A stretch of DNA of 64,000 bases from Rothia mucilaginosa ATCC 25296 (GCF_000175615.1 NZ_ACVO01000025.1:10-64009), one strand, 5' to 3'. Shown: positions 43,009 through 51,703, counted from the stretch's first letter. Program-made: numbers and translations. Notes: generated by a model from the sequence alone, not told the origin.

Positions 43009-45132
43009 CTAGACAGCCTCGCTCACGCGGCCGGTATCCACCAGCACCTGCGCAATGTGGCCCAGCGCCTCCTCATTCTGCAGCGAAGAAACATCGCCCA
43101 AAGAACGGCCCTGGTACAGCTCACCGAGCAGACGGCGAGTAATCTTACCCGAACGGGTCTTCGGGATATCGGCAACCGCCACAACATCCTTCGGCTTAGC
43201 AATCGGGCCAATGTGCTCACGCACGTGTGCGGTCAGCGCCGCCTTCAGCTCATCCTCAGTCAGGTCCTTACCCTCATCGGTGAGCGTCACGTAGGCGACC
43301 GCCTGGTGACCGGTCAGCTCATCCTCCACGGGGCAGACGCCAGCCTCAACCACAGCCGGGTGAGTCACCAGAGCCGACTCAATCTCAATCGTGGACAGGC
43401 GGTGACCCGAAATGTTAATCACGTCGTCAATACGGCCGAGGATGTACACGTTACCCTCTTCGTCTTCCTTCGCGCCGTCGCCAGCGAGGAACCAGCCGCG
43501 CTCGCCGTAGTGGCGCCAGTAGGAATCCAGGTAACGCTGCGGGTTCTGCCACACGGTACGAGCCATCGAGGGGCCAATCTTATCGACCACGATGAAGCCC
43601 TGCTTACCCGGTTCCACCGGGTCGCCGTGCTCATCCACCACGCGGGTGGACACGCCGGGAACGGCGCGGGTAGCGCAACCGGGCAGGGGAGTGCAGTGCG
43701 GGGTGCCCTCCGGGTAGGTGCCCTCGGGTGCGAATGCCGGGTCGTGCGGGCGCGGGGAGCACACGGTCGAACCGGTCTCCGACTGCCACCAGGTGTCGAT
43801 GAACGCCGCGGTGCCACCGCCCACGTGCTCGCGCAGCCAGCGCCACGCCTCCGGGTTAATGGATTCACCCACCGAGCCGAGCAGACGCACGGTCGAGAAG
43901 TCGTACTTGCCGGGCTCCGGGCCGTTCGGGAACGCACCCATGAGGGAGCGAATCAGGGTCGGCGCGGTGTAGTAGTTGGTCACGCCGTAGCGTTCGATGA
44001 CCTCGAAGTGGCGACCGTAGTGCGGGGTGTTCGGGGTACCCTCGTAAATCACCTCGGAGACGCCGTTGACCAGCGGACCGTAGATTTCGTAGGTGTGCGC
44101 GGTAACCCACGCCAGGTCGGCGGTGCACCAGTGAACGGTGGACTCTACCTTCTTGGGGTCGTTGACGGCGGACAGCTCGTCGGGGCGCAGCACGCCGTTC
44201 TCGTCCACGTAATCCGGTAGCAGATCGTACAGCAGCGCGTGAGTGTACGCGGTCTGCACCAGGTATCCAGCCATGGTGTGCACCAGGCCCTTGGGCTTAC
44301 CGGTGGTGCCGGAGGTGTAAATGATGAACAGCGGGTCTTCTGCGTCGTGCAATTCGTAGGCGTGGGTATCCGGCTGGTCGTCCACCAGGTCGTGGTACCA
44401 GACGTCGCGGCCCTCAGTCCACGGCACAGCGGCGTGCGCAACCGGGTCGGAGGCGCTGGTGCGGTCCACCACGATAACGTGCTCAATGTTGTTCTCACCG
44501 GAGCAAGCTTCGTCGGCGTTCACCTTCACGGGAACGACCTTGCCGCGGCGGTTCTGGCCGTCGGTGGTGATGAGAACCTTCGCACCGGTGTCTTCCACAC
44601 GGAACTTCAGCGCCTCGGCGGAGAAACCACCGAAGACGAGGGAGTGGATCGCGCCAATACGCGCGCAGGCGAGGGTGAAAATAATGGTTTCGGGGATGAC
44701 GGGTAGGTAGATGACCACACGGTCACCCTTGCGCACGCCCAAGGACAACAGGCCGTTCGCTGCCTTCGCGATGCGGCGCTGCAATTCGGCGTAGGTGATG
44801 GCTTCGCGGTCGCCGGGCTCACCCTCGAAGTAGAGGGCTACCTTGTCGCCGCGGCCCGCCTCCACGTGGCGGTCTACGCAGTTGTAGGCGACGTTCAGCT
44901 TGCCGTCCTCGAACCACTTAATTTCGGGGATGCTGAACTGTTCGATGCCGTCCTCGTCGAAGCCGAGGGACTTCGGCTTCTCGAAGCGGTGCGCGGTGTG
45001 CCAGGGCTCAGCCCAGGTGAGTCGCTGCGCCTGCTTCTCCCAGAACGCGACGCGTGCCTCGTCAGATTCGAGGGCGGGGTTCGGGGTGGGGTTCAGCGGG
45101 TCGGTGAACGAGTAGGGGGTGGGCAGTCCCAT
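43009..45132 (-). CDS. acs: Acetyl-CoA synthetase
   Basis: It activates acetate to acetyl-CoA via acetyl-AMP. From the ATG at 45132 the protein has 707 residues. The adenylation motif YTSGTTGKPKG is intact, as are GESINPEAW, the DTWWQSETG block and the regulatory C-terminal Lys in KTRSGKITRR. The start at 45132 is preferred because GGGAG lies 4 nt upstream; starts at 45156 or 45162 would fall inside the conserved core of the riboswitch directly upstream. That SAM-I-type element overlaps the ribosome binding site, so translation is probably shut off by S-adenosylmethionine. This is an unexpected control for acs. Confidence 0.93.
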   Translation of the reverse strand: MGLPTPYSFTDPLNPTPNPALESDEARVAFWEKQAQRLTWAEPWHTAHRFEKPKSLGFDEDGIEQFSIPEIKWFEDGKLNVAYNCVDRHVEAGRGDKVALYFEGEPGDREAITYAELQRRIAKAANGLLSLGVRKGDRVVIYLPVIPETIIFTLACARIGAIHSLVFGGFSAEALKFRVEDTGAKVLITTDGQNRRGKVVPVKVNADEACSGENNIEHVIVVDRTSASDPVAHAAVPWTEGRDVWYHDLVDDQPDTHAYELHDAEDPLFIIYTSGTTGKPKGLVHTMAGYLVQTAYTHALLYDLLPDYVDENGVLRPDELSAVNDPKKVESTVHWCTADLAWVTAHTYEIYGPLVNGVSEVIYEGTPNTPHYGRHFEVIERYGVTNYYTAPTLIRSLMGAFPNGPEPGKYDFSTVRLLGSVGESINPEAWRWLREHVGGGTAAFIDTWWQSETGSTVCSPRPHDPAFAPEGTYPEGTPHCTPLPGCATRAVPGVSTRVVDEHGDPVEPGKQGFIVVDKIGPSMARTVWQNPQRYLDSYWRHYGERGWFLAGDGAKEDEEGNVYILGRIDDVINISGHRLSTIEIESALVTHPAVVEAGVCPVEDELTGHQAVAYVTLTDEGKDLTEDELKAALTAHVREHIGPIAKPKDVVAVADIPKTRSGKITRRLLGELYQGRSLGDVSSLQNEEALGHIAQVLVDTGRVSEAV

Positions 45133-45135
45133 TAT

Positions 45136-45270
45136 TCTCCCATCGGTTGCTGGCATTAGCACCCTTGCTCGCCGTGCCGCTGTCTGTGTGACCGTGGGGT
45201 CTGTGTGTGCGTTGGCGAGGGGGTTGCTGCGACGTCACGGAGCCAGGTCTCTCGGTCGCTCTGGATGGTT
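45136..45270 (-). promoter_or_regulatory. SAM-I-type riboswitch upstream of acs
   Basis: Read on the minus strand the element has CCATCCAGAGCGACC, GAGAGACCTGGCTC, GTCGCAGCAACC, then GCAAGGGTGCTAATGCC and CGATGGGAG. These match the SAM-I core: AUCnAGAG, the kink-turn P2 (GCGAC/GTCGC), GCAACC and GGUGCUAA. P1 is CCATC with GATGG. P1 shares its last two G's with the GGGAG ribosome binding site of acs, implying translational control. The P4 arm is very short, as in SAM-I/IV variants. Confidence 0.88.
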
Positions 45271-45361
45271 TGCCTTCTTAGTAAAGCGCGCTCCGGGCCA
45301 GGAAGCAAAGGGGACCGTCATATTCGGCATGCTGTGTATCGGTTCGTAATATTCCGAAATA

Positions 45362-45407
45362 TTTAAAGACCCCGCCCCGCGCTCACTGCTGTCGGGCGCG
45401 GGGCGGG
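45362..45407 (-). terminator. Terminator of the sulfonate-type ABC operon
   Basis: CCCGCCCCGCGC and GCGCGGGGCGGG are perfect 12-base arms around a 13-nt loop. The minus-strand tail is GTCTTTAAATATTT. It separates ssuC from the acs riboswitch. Confidence 0.8.
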
Positions 45408-45575
45408 ATTCATCATCATCATTCAGTAGGCGACAGGTTTCCCCGCCGACTTCTTTCTCCGGAGCGTAGCGATGATTAGCTCACCTTCGGGGAGCAGCCA
45501 CGCGGCGGACATCTCTCCTAAAACTCAGCGCGTGCTGAGTGTTGCGTTTAGCTGTGGTGCTAATTGCTGGTGGCG

Positions 45576-46418
45576 TTAGTTGCTGGGGTACTTCGCCTTC
45601 ACCCAGCGCTCGAAAACACCCACCAGCGCGTCGGTAATCTTACCGAGCACCGCCAGCGCCACAATAGCCAGCAGCAGGCGGTCGGTGCGACCGTTGTTCT
45701 GCGAGTCGGTCAGCAGGTAACCCAGGCCCATGGATGCACCCAGCAGCTCGGCGGCGACCAGGAACAGCCACGCCTGAGCCAGCGCCAGACGCAGACCCGA
45801 GACCACCGACGGCAGAACCGCGGGAAGCTGAACCGTGGTGAACAGGCGCAGACCCTTCAGACCGAAGGCGCGTGCCGCCTCCACAAGCTTGGGGTCAACG
45901 TGCGCCAGAGCCGCAGAAACCGTGGTGTACACCGGGAAGAATGCACCAATAGCAACCAGGGTCACCTTGGAATTCTCGCCAATACCGATCCACAGCAGAA
46001 GCAGCGGAACCCACGCCAGGGACGGCACGGCACGCAGCGCACCAATGGTCGGTGCGGCAATCAGACGCACCGGCGCAGACAAGCCAATCAGCGCACCCAG
46101 CACCAGGCCGAGCACGGCACCAATACCGAAACCAATCAGCACACGCTGAGTAGAAATCGCCACGTGGCGGCCCAACTCGCCGCGCTGCGCCAGCTCAACA
46201 CCGGCGCTGACCACACGGTCGGGGGAGGGCAGCTGAACCTGGGTGAACACGCCGTTTGTGCTCAGAATATACCAGAGGGCAATCAGCGCCAGGGGAAGAA
46301 TCAGGCCCAGGTACTGCTTACCGGCGAACGGGTTCGACGGCAGCTTCACGGAAGAGACACGCTTCTCGGCACGCTCAGTGCGAGCGCTGGAGGCGGCGGT
46401 AATCGTTGCGGCGGTCAT
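45576..46418 (-). CDS. ssuC: Sulfonate/nitrate/taurine-type ABC transporter permease
   Basis: The membrane subunit of a SsuC/TauC-type importer, 280 residues with about six transmembrane helices. It has the EAA-loop region EAARAFGLKGLRLFTTVQLPAVLPSVVSGLRL near residue 180 and ALRAVPSLAWVPLLLLWIGIGE earlier. The ATG overlaps the stop of the binding-protein gene (TAATG), so the two are coupled. Sulfonate is inferred from the SAM riboswitch at the head of the operon. Confidence 0.85.
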   Translation of the reverse strand: MTAATITAASSARTERAEKRVSSVKLPSNPFAGKQYLGLILPLALIALWYILSTNGVFTQVQLPSPDRVVSAGVELAQRGELGRHVAISTQRVLIGFGIGAVLGLVLGALIGLSAPVRLIAAPTIGALRAVPSLAWVPLLLLWIGIGENSKVTLVAIGAFFPVYTTVSAALAHVDPKLVEAARAFGLKGLRLFTTVQLPAVLPSVVSGLRLALAQAWLFLVAAELLGASMGLGYLLTDSQNNGRTDRLLLAIVALAVLGKITDALVGVFERWVKAKYPSN

Positions 46419-47482
46419 TACTTCTCAACCACCTTTGCGATCTTCTCAACGGCTGCGCTGTCAGCCTTCTTTGCGAACTGGTCGTCCACAATGCTGTTCA
46501 GTGCCTTGTCCACGTCGGACTGGGAGGGAACGTCGCCGGACTCGACCAGAATCGGGCCGACACCCTTGAGAACCTCAACCTGCTTAGCGCCCGGAACCGG
46601 GTCGATATCCAGGTGGGTGCGCTCCATGACGACCTGGGCGGTCTCGTGCTTAATGCCGGACTCCTCTTCGACAATCTTCACTGCCTCTTCGGGGTTCTTC
46701 TTAGCCCAGGCGCGAGCGTACTCGTACACGTCCACGATGGTCTGTGCGGCAGTCGGGTTGGACTGAATGAACTTCTCGGTCGCGTTCAGGAAGCCGTAGG
46801 TGTTGAAGTTCAGGTTGCGGTAGAAGAGCACGTCGCCGCTTTCCACCTCGGCGGCAGCCATGATCGGGTCCAGGCCGCTCCACGCGTTGACCTGACCGTT
46901 ATCCAGGGCGGTGCGGCCGTCGGCGTGCTGCAGGTTCTGAATGGTCAGGTCCGAAGCGGAAATACCCTCCTGCTTGAGTGCCTGCAGGAGCAGGAAGTAC
47001 GGGTCGGTACCCTTGGTCACGGCAACGGTCTTACCCTTCAGGTCCGCAACCTTAGTGATGCCCGAATCCTTGCGGGTCACCAGTGCCGACCATTCCGGCT
47101 GCGAGTAGAGGCTAATGACCTTGATGGGGGAGCCATTAGCGCGTGCCAGCAGCGCCGCCGAACCGGCGGTCGAGCCAACATCAATATTGCCGCTACGCAG
47201 CGCCTCATTCGCCTTGTTCGAGCCGGCCGACTTGACCCACTCAACCTTCTTACCCTCGGCGGCGAGGGCGGTCTCAAGCCAACCCTTCTTGCGGATAATC
47301 AGGGACAGCGGGTTGTAGGTCGCGTAGTCAACGGTCACGGTGTTCTGATTGCCACCACCGGCAGCACCGGAGGCGTTAGCGGAACCGGAACCTTCACCGG
47401 CGCAGGCGCTGAGCAGAGTAGCAAAAGCGGCGGCTGCGGCAAGGGACTTGAGGGCGGTACGGCGAGACGGGGAGTAAGTCAT
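46418..47482 (-). CDS. ssuA: Sulfonate-type ABC transporter substrate-binding lipoprotein
   Basis: A lipoprotein of 354 residues from the ATG at 47482. The signal has twin arginines (SRRTALKSLA) and a lipobox LLSACAG near residue 26. The body matches the aliphatic-sulfonate/nitrate binding family (NTVTVDYATYNPLSLIIRKKGWLE, GSNKANEALRSGNIDVGSTAGSAALLA, VNAWSGLDPIMAAAEVESG). The longer frame upstream to 47641 overlaps ssuB and is not coding. It lies between the ATPase and permease genes. Confidence 0.87.
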   Translation of the reverse strand: MTYSPSRRTALKSLAAAAAFATLLSACAGEGSGSANASGAAGGGNQNTVTVDYATYNPLSLIIRKKGWLETALAAEGKKVEWVKSAGSNKANEALRSGNIDVGSTAGSAALLARANGSPIKVISLYSQPEWSALVTRKDSGITKVADLKGKTVAVTKGTDPYFLLLQALKQEGISASDLTIQNLQHADGRTALDNGQVNAWSGLDPIMAAAEVESGDVLFYRNLNFNTYGFLNATEKFIQSNPTAAQTIVDVYEYARAWAKKNPEEAVKIVEEESGIKHETAQVVMERTHLDIDPVPGAKQVEVLKGVGPILVESGDVPSQSDVDKALNSIVDDQFAKKADSAAVEKIAKVVEK

Positions 47483-47546
47483 GATGAAATCTTTTCGCTT
47501 CTGAAGATGATGATGTGATGTGTAAGAAATGCGTTTCGTGGCGGCT

Positions 47547-48383
47547 TTAGGCGTTATCTTCCACGCCGAGCTCAGCCAGCAGTTCGCTACGCAGCGCCGT
47601 GATCTCTGCATCGGCGCGGTCACGCGGGTGAGAACGGTCAACGGTCACAATGCGCTGGATGGTGGCGGGCGCCTCCGGGGTGTCCTTACCGAGGACGATG
47701 ACCCGGTCAGAGAGGTACAGCGCCTCTTCCACATCGTGGGTGACCAGCAGAATCGTGGTCGGGTCTTGACGGTGCACGTCCAACAGCAAATCCTGCATGT
47801 TGATGCGGGTCAGCGCGTCCAGAGCACCGAAGGGCTCGTCGAGCAGCAGCACGCCGGGGTTGCGTGCGAGCGCTCGCGCCAGGGACACGCGCTGAGCCAT
47901 ACCGCCTGAAATTTCCTTGGGACGGTGGGTTGCTTATTCGCCCAGGCCGACCAGGTCGAGCAGGCGCGCTACGGATGCTGCGCCTTCAGATTTTTTGGTG
48001 CCCTGCGGCAGTCCGAGCGCCACGTTGTCGGCGACGGTGCGCCAGGGGAGCAGGCGCGGTTCCTGAAAGCCGATAGCTACGCGGGGGTCGAGGCCGGTCA
48101 CTGCCTTCTCGCCGATACGTACGGTACCTGCGGTGATGCGGTTCAGGCCTGCTGCTGCACGCAGGAGGGTGGATTTGCCGCATCCGGAGGAGCCGATGAC
48201 GGAGATAATCTCGCCGGGGGCTGCGGTGAAGGAGACTCCACGAAGAACTTCGTGGGTTCCGCCGGGCACGGGGAAAGATTGTCCGACGTCTTCAAAGCTC
48301 AAGGGGACGGCGGCGGTGGATACGGCACGGCGGCCGTTCTTTTCACTGGTGGGTACGTCAGTTACTGCACTGTTGAGTGTCAT
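47547..48383 (-). pseudogene. ssuB: Sulfonate-type ABC transporter ATPase, interrupted by one in-frame stop
   Basis: The frame from 48383 to 47547 would encode a 278-residue ATPase, but codon 150 (47934-47936) is TAA. Before it are Walker A GSSGCGKST and Q-loop FQEPRLLPWR. After it, in the same frame, come [21 protein letters not shown] (signature), [11 protein letters not shown] (Walker B) and VTHD. Relatives have a residue in place of the stop, so a single base change explains it. The neighbours are intact. A recent null mutation, a sequencing error or readthrough are all possible. The start is fixed by GGAAG after the SAM riboswitch. Confidence 0.88.
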
Positions 48384-48390
48384 GTCACTT

Positions 48391-48483
48391 CCATCGTTCC
48401 TGGCGTTAGCACCGGGGGCGGAAGAATCCGTGCCGGTTGCTGCGACGTCGTGGAGCCAGGTCTCTCAGTCGCTCTGGATGGTT
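48391..48483 (-). promoter_or_regulatory. SAM-I-type riboswitch upstream of ssuB
   Basis: On the minus strand this carries CCATCCAGAGCGACTG, GAGACCTGGCTCC, GTCGCAGCAACC, CGGTGCTAACGCC and CGATGGAAG in SAM-I order. It is almost identical to the acs element in P1 and P2 but has a shorter P3 (CCGG/CCGG). P1 overlaps the GGAAG ribosome binding site 4 nt before the ATG at 48383, again implying translational control. Confidence 0.88.
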
Positions 48484-48654
48484 TGCTTCTCCCACCCTAT
48501 GGGCTGTGGCGTGCCTCAATCAACCCGGCGGGCGCGTATGAATTTCTATGACCGTATATTTCGCATTTATCACGAAATATTTCGGTTCCACGTCACAAAA
48601 ATATTTTTTCGTCACAAACGTGACCTCCCTCCCGCGCGCCCCGTACACTCAAAC

Positions 48655-48740
48655 CACGAGATCATGAGTCCCGGCGCTAAGCTCTGGCTAGCCGGGCGGC
48701 AACCCTCTCCCGTAGCGGGGTGCCCCAGATGATGATCTGG
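48655..48740 (+). promoter_or_regulatory. SAM-IV-like riboswitch upstream of the flavin monooxygenase
   Basis: The plus strand reads AGATCATGAGTCCCGGCGC, TAAGCTCTGGCTAGCCGGG, CGGCAACCCTCTCCCG, GCGGGGTGCCCCAGATGATG, ATCT. This follows the SAM-IV layout: P1 AGATCAT/ATGATCT, a CCGGC/GCCGG stem, GGCAACCCUC, and a GGGGUGCCCC segment. The gene starts 143 nt further on, leaving room for an expression platform. It lies back to back with the ssuB riboswitch. Confidence 0.85.
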
Positions 48741-48882
48741 CCTCAACGTTACGAGGCAAGTACGGCGCGAACGCGCCACCTGCACGAAGGCCACCACCGA
48801 ACGCAGAAGGCAAGAAGGAGGCGGCGCGCGGGGTGCAGGGCACAAACCCGATCGTCCCCGATCATTCGCGAAAGGAAAATCG

Positions 48883-50310
48883 ATGGCTGAGCAGAAGAAG
48901 CGCATCGTAGTCAACGCATTCGAGATGACCTGCATCGGTCACCAGAGCTTCGACCTCTGGCGTCACCCGCGCTCCCGCGCAACCGAGTACAACACCATCA
49001 AGTACTGGACTGACCTGGCTAAGACCCTTGAGCGCGGCCTGTTTGACGCCGTGTTCATCGCTGACGTTGTTGGTATCTACGACGTGTACAAGAACTCTGC
49101 CGCTCCCGCCATTGAGGGTGCCGCTCAGGTTCCCGTGAATGACCCCGCAACCCAGATTTCTGCAATGGCTGCAGTGACCGAGCACCTCGGCTTCGGTGTG
49201 ACTGCTGCCGCTACTTTCGAGCAGCCCTACACCCTGGCTCGCCGCTACGCCTCCCTCGACCACCTCACTGAGGGCCGCGTCGGCTTCAATGTGGTGACTT
49301 CTTACCTGCCGTCGGCTGCTGAGAACCAGGGCCTGCCCACCCAGATCCCGCACGACGAGCGTTACGAGATCGCGGACGAGTTCCTGGACGTCTGCTACAA
49401 GCTGTGGGAAGGCTCCTGGGAAGACGGCGCAGTCATCAAGGACCGTGAGCGCGGCGTCTATGCTGACCCCTCCAAGGTCCACCCGATTGGTCACAAGGGT
49501 AAGTACTTCTCCGTGCCCGGCATCTCCCTGACCGAGCCGAGCCCGCAGCGCACCCCCGTGATTTTCCAGGCTGGCGCATCCAGCCGCGGTCAGAAGTTCT
49601 CCGGTAAGCACGCTGAGGCTGTGTTCATCAGCGCCCTGCGCCCGGACCTGACCCGCGTTGTGACCGACCGTATTCGCGCCGCTGCCGAGGAGCAGGGCCG
49701 TAGCCGCGACGACGTCAAGATCCTCGCAATGCTCTCCGTCATCGTGGATGAGACCGAAGAGAAGGCAAAGGCAAAATACGAGGAGTACAAGAAGTACATC
49801 AACCTCGACTCTGCACAGGCTATCATCGGCGGCTGGTCCGGTGTTGACCTGTCCCAGTTCGACGAGGACGAGGTCCTGAACTACGTGCAGACCGAGTCGA
49901 TTCAGTCCTTCCTGACCCCCTTCACCCTGCAGGCGAAGGACAAGAAGTGGACCCGCAAGGCCATCGCTGAGCACACCACCCTCGGCGGCATGGGCGATGT
50001 CATTGTTGGTGACCCGGTTCAGGTTGCTGACGAGCTGGAGCGCTGGATCGACGAGGGTGGCCTGGACGGCATCAACCTGGCGTACCACGTCTCCCCGGGT
50101 TCCTTCGAGGACTTCATCGAGTACGTTGTTCCCGAGCTGCAGAAGCGCGGCCGCTACCGCACCGAGTACGAAGGCAACACCCTGCGTGAGAATATCTTCG
50201 GTAAGGGCCACACCAAGGTTGCTGACTCCCACCCGGCCGCTAAGTACCGCGGCGCATACGTGGGCAAGCCTTCGGCTGCTGACACCCCGGCTCGCGCAAT
50301 CGCTGAATAA
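48883..50310 (+). CDS. FMN-dependent monooxygenase, NtaA/SnaA/DszA family
   Basis: A luciferase-like flavin monooxygenase of 475 residues. Family blocks are VNAFEMTCIGHQSFDLWRHP, FIADVVGIYDVYKN, EHLGFGVTAAATFEQPY, DHLTEGRVGFNVVTSYLPSAAENQG and PVIFQAGASSRGQKFSGKHAEAVF. The subfamily includes dibenzothiophene- and dimethyl-sulfone monooxygenases. Its position beside a sulfonate-type importer and a SAM-IV-like riboswitch supports a role in releasing sulfite from organosulfur compounds; the substrate is inference. GAAAGGA precedes the ATG. Confidence 0.9.
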   Translation: MAEQKKRIVVNAFEMTCIGHQSFDLWRHPRSRATEYNTIKYWTDLAKTLERGLFDAVFIADVVGIYDVYKNSAAPAIEGAAQVPVNDPATQISAMAAVTEHLGFGVTAAATFEQPYTLARRYASLDHLTEGRVGFNVVTSYLPSAAENQGLPTQIPHDERYEIADEFLDVCYKLWEGSWEDGAVIKDRERGVYADPSKVHPIGHKGKYFSVPGISLTEPSPQRTPVIFQAGASSRGQKFSGKHAEAVFISALRPDLTRVVTDRIRAAAEEQGRSRDDVKILAMLSVIVDETEEKAKAKYEEYKKYINLDSAQAIIGGWSGVDLSQFDEDEVLNYVQTESIQSFLTPFTLQAKDKKWTRKAIAEHTTLGGMGDVIVGDPVQVADELERWIDEGGLDGINLAYHVSPGSFEDFIEYVVPELQKRGRYRTEYEGNTLRENIFGKGHTKVADSHPAAKYRGAYVGKPSAADTPARAIAE

Positions 50311-50368
50311 GCGTTGCCGCTGATGCGTACCGTGTAGGTTCGCTCAAACTTAACGATTGAAAACAAGA

Positions 50369-50419
50369 ACGCCCGTTCTGCTGGAGGATTTGTATCCTCG
50401 GCGGAGCGGGCGTTTCTTT
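50369..50419 (+). terminator. Terminator of the monooxygenase gene
   Basis: An outer ACGCCCG/CGGGCGT stem encloses an inner CTGGAGGAT/ATCCTCGG stem and is followed by TTCTTTA. Confidence 0.8.
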
Positions 50420-50431
50420 ATACTGGGTGGC

Positions 50432-50860
50432 ATGACTGAACTTAACCATGATGACCGCTGCCCCTGCTCGAGCGGCGAGGTGTACGGCGCCTGCTGCGGC
50501 AGGTTCCTGGGCGAGTTTGCCGCCTCCGGCACGCTGACTGCTCCCGCGCCGGAGCAGCTGATGCGCTCGCGTTTTACCGCCTTTGCGATTGGCGATGCGG
50601 CGTACTTGCTGGCGAGTTGGCATCCGAGTACTCGCCCGGCGACGCTGGAGTTGGAGGATGATATCCGCTGGTATCGTCTGGATATTCTGGGTGCTTCGGG
50701 TGGCCCGTTTGATGTGTCCGGTACGGTGGAGTTCGTTGCGTATTACCGTTCGGTGCCGGGTGTTCCTGCGGAGGAGCGGGTGAAGGGCAGCATGCATGAG
50801 CTGTCGCGCTTTGAGAAGGTGGGCGGCGCCTGGTTCTACGTGGACGGCGACGTTCGTTAG
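50432..50860 (+). CDS. YchJ-like (UPF0225) protein with SEC-C motif
   Basis: A 142-residue protein with the zinc-binding SEC-C motif CPCSSGEVYGACCG at residues 10-23. An NTF2-like domain follows (PEQLMRSRFTAFAIGDAAYLLASWHPSTRP, IRWYRLDIL). The ATG at 50432 is chosen because the family starts at this Cys motif. A TATACT -10 lies about 7 nt upstream, so the transcript may be leaderless. The function of the family is not known. Confidence 0.9.
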   Translation: MTELNHDDRCPCSSGEVYGACCGRFLGEFAASGTLTAPAPEQLMRSRFTAFAIGDAAYLLASWHPSTRPATLELEDDIRWYRLDILGASGGPFDVSGTVEFVAYYRSVPGVPAEERVKGSMHELSRFEKVGGAWFYVDGDVR

Positions 50861-50902
50861 CTTTCCCGCTCTCGCCTCCTGTGGGGAGGGCGCATAAAGA
50901 AA

Positions 50903-50938
50903 TGGCAGAATCATTCCGAAACCGGAACGATTCTGCCG
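50903..50938 (-). terminator. Palindrome and terminator after the toxin gene
   Basis: GGCAGAATC (50904-50912) and GATTCTGCC (50929-50937) form the outer stem of a hairpin extending to about 14 bp. The minus-strand tail is ATTTCTTTATG, suiting termination of the gene ending at 50952. The same sequence recurs at 52350-52387 at the head of the operon. Confidence 0.65.
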
Positions 50939-50951
50939 TTCCTTGTTTTAG

Positions 50952-51701
50952 TTAGCTTCTGTCTTTTAGAAGCTTTTCAAGATAGTTCTCTAAACGAGAG
51001 GCTACCTCCAGCTCATGGTCAGAAATAATGCCGGTATATTCGTGAACTGACCTGGAGACACCATCATGAAGGCGATATATCTGTTTTCCAGAAAGCGTCG
51101 GGATATCTCGACGCTCTTGAGAATTAAGAACCGAAGACAAAAGAATAATATCTCGGAAATGTCGACTTTTATCGGAATCTCCATTGTTGAGCAGGGCTGA
51201 TACCTTCTCGTAAAGAGCGCCCAAACCATCAGGAACATTGACTGTAAATTGGCGGTCAGCGCAGAGTACAGATGCTTTACGGGTACGCTCAAGCCCAAAC
51301 TGGGCACCACGAGTTTCTAACAGGCGGCCAAACCCCGGATACTCATAGGTGCGAGCGGCCTCCGACTGTCCCGAAGGGATGAGGATATCTATCTGAGCTT
51401 CACCGCGAACCCATCGGTGATTTTGACCTGATGCGTTGAATCCGGCAATTGAAAATCCGGCATTGCTAAGAGCCTCATGGAACTGACGAACATACGCCCG
51501 TGATGCGCGGATATCAAGAATAACGTCGATATCGTGAGTGGATCGAGAACCAGCGTAGCTTCGCTCTGCAGCCAACAGACGCATCATGCTTCCGCCTGCC
51601 AGGGACCATCCTTGCGGCATAATCTCTGAGATATCAGCCAGACCAAGCCAAGAGGCACGCTCTGCCCCAATAGCAGGAATCAAAATAGGGGATGCGGTCA
51701 T
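50952..51701 (-). CDS. Nucleotidyltransferase-fold protein, probable toxin (AbiEii/MenT-like)
   Basis: A 249-residue protein with the minimal nucleotidyltransferase signature: GGSMMRLL near residue 36 and a downstream metal pair in STHDIDVILDI near 55. This resembles AbiEii/MenT-type toxins, which transfer nucleotides to tRNA or other targets, and other DNA polymerase beta-like proteins. It follows an HTH protein gene with only two bases between them. Calling it a toxin rests on that pairing and the fold; a housekeeping transferase is less likely. Confidence 0.65.
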   Translation of the reverse strand: MTASPILIPAIGAERASWLGLADISEIMPQGWSLAGGSMMRLLAAERSYAGSRSTHDIDVILDIRASRAYVRQFHEALSNAGFSIAGFNASGQNHRWVRGEAQIDILIPSGQSEAARTYEYPGFGRLLETRGAQFGLERTRKASVLCADRQFTVNVPDGLGALYEKVSALLNNGDSDKSRHFRDIILLSSVLNSQERRDIPTLSGKQIYRLHDGVSRSVHEYTGIISDHELEVASRLENYLEKLLKDRS

Positions 51702-51703
51702 GA

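Noticed and set aside
45133..45162. Upstream start codons for acs at 45156 or 45162
   Set aside because: They lie inside the GGTGCTAA core of the riboswitch, and the good ribosome binding site precedes 45132.
45223..48490. A 50-bp repeat at about 45223-45275 and 48436-48490, first taken for an insertion-sequence end
   Set aside because: Both copies are the P1-P2 halves of SAM-I-type riboswitches in the same orientation relative to a gene, which explains the identity. No transposase lies between.
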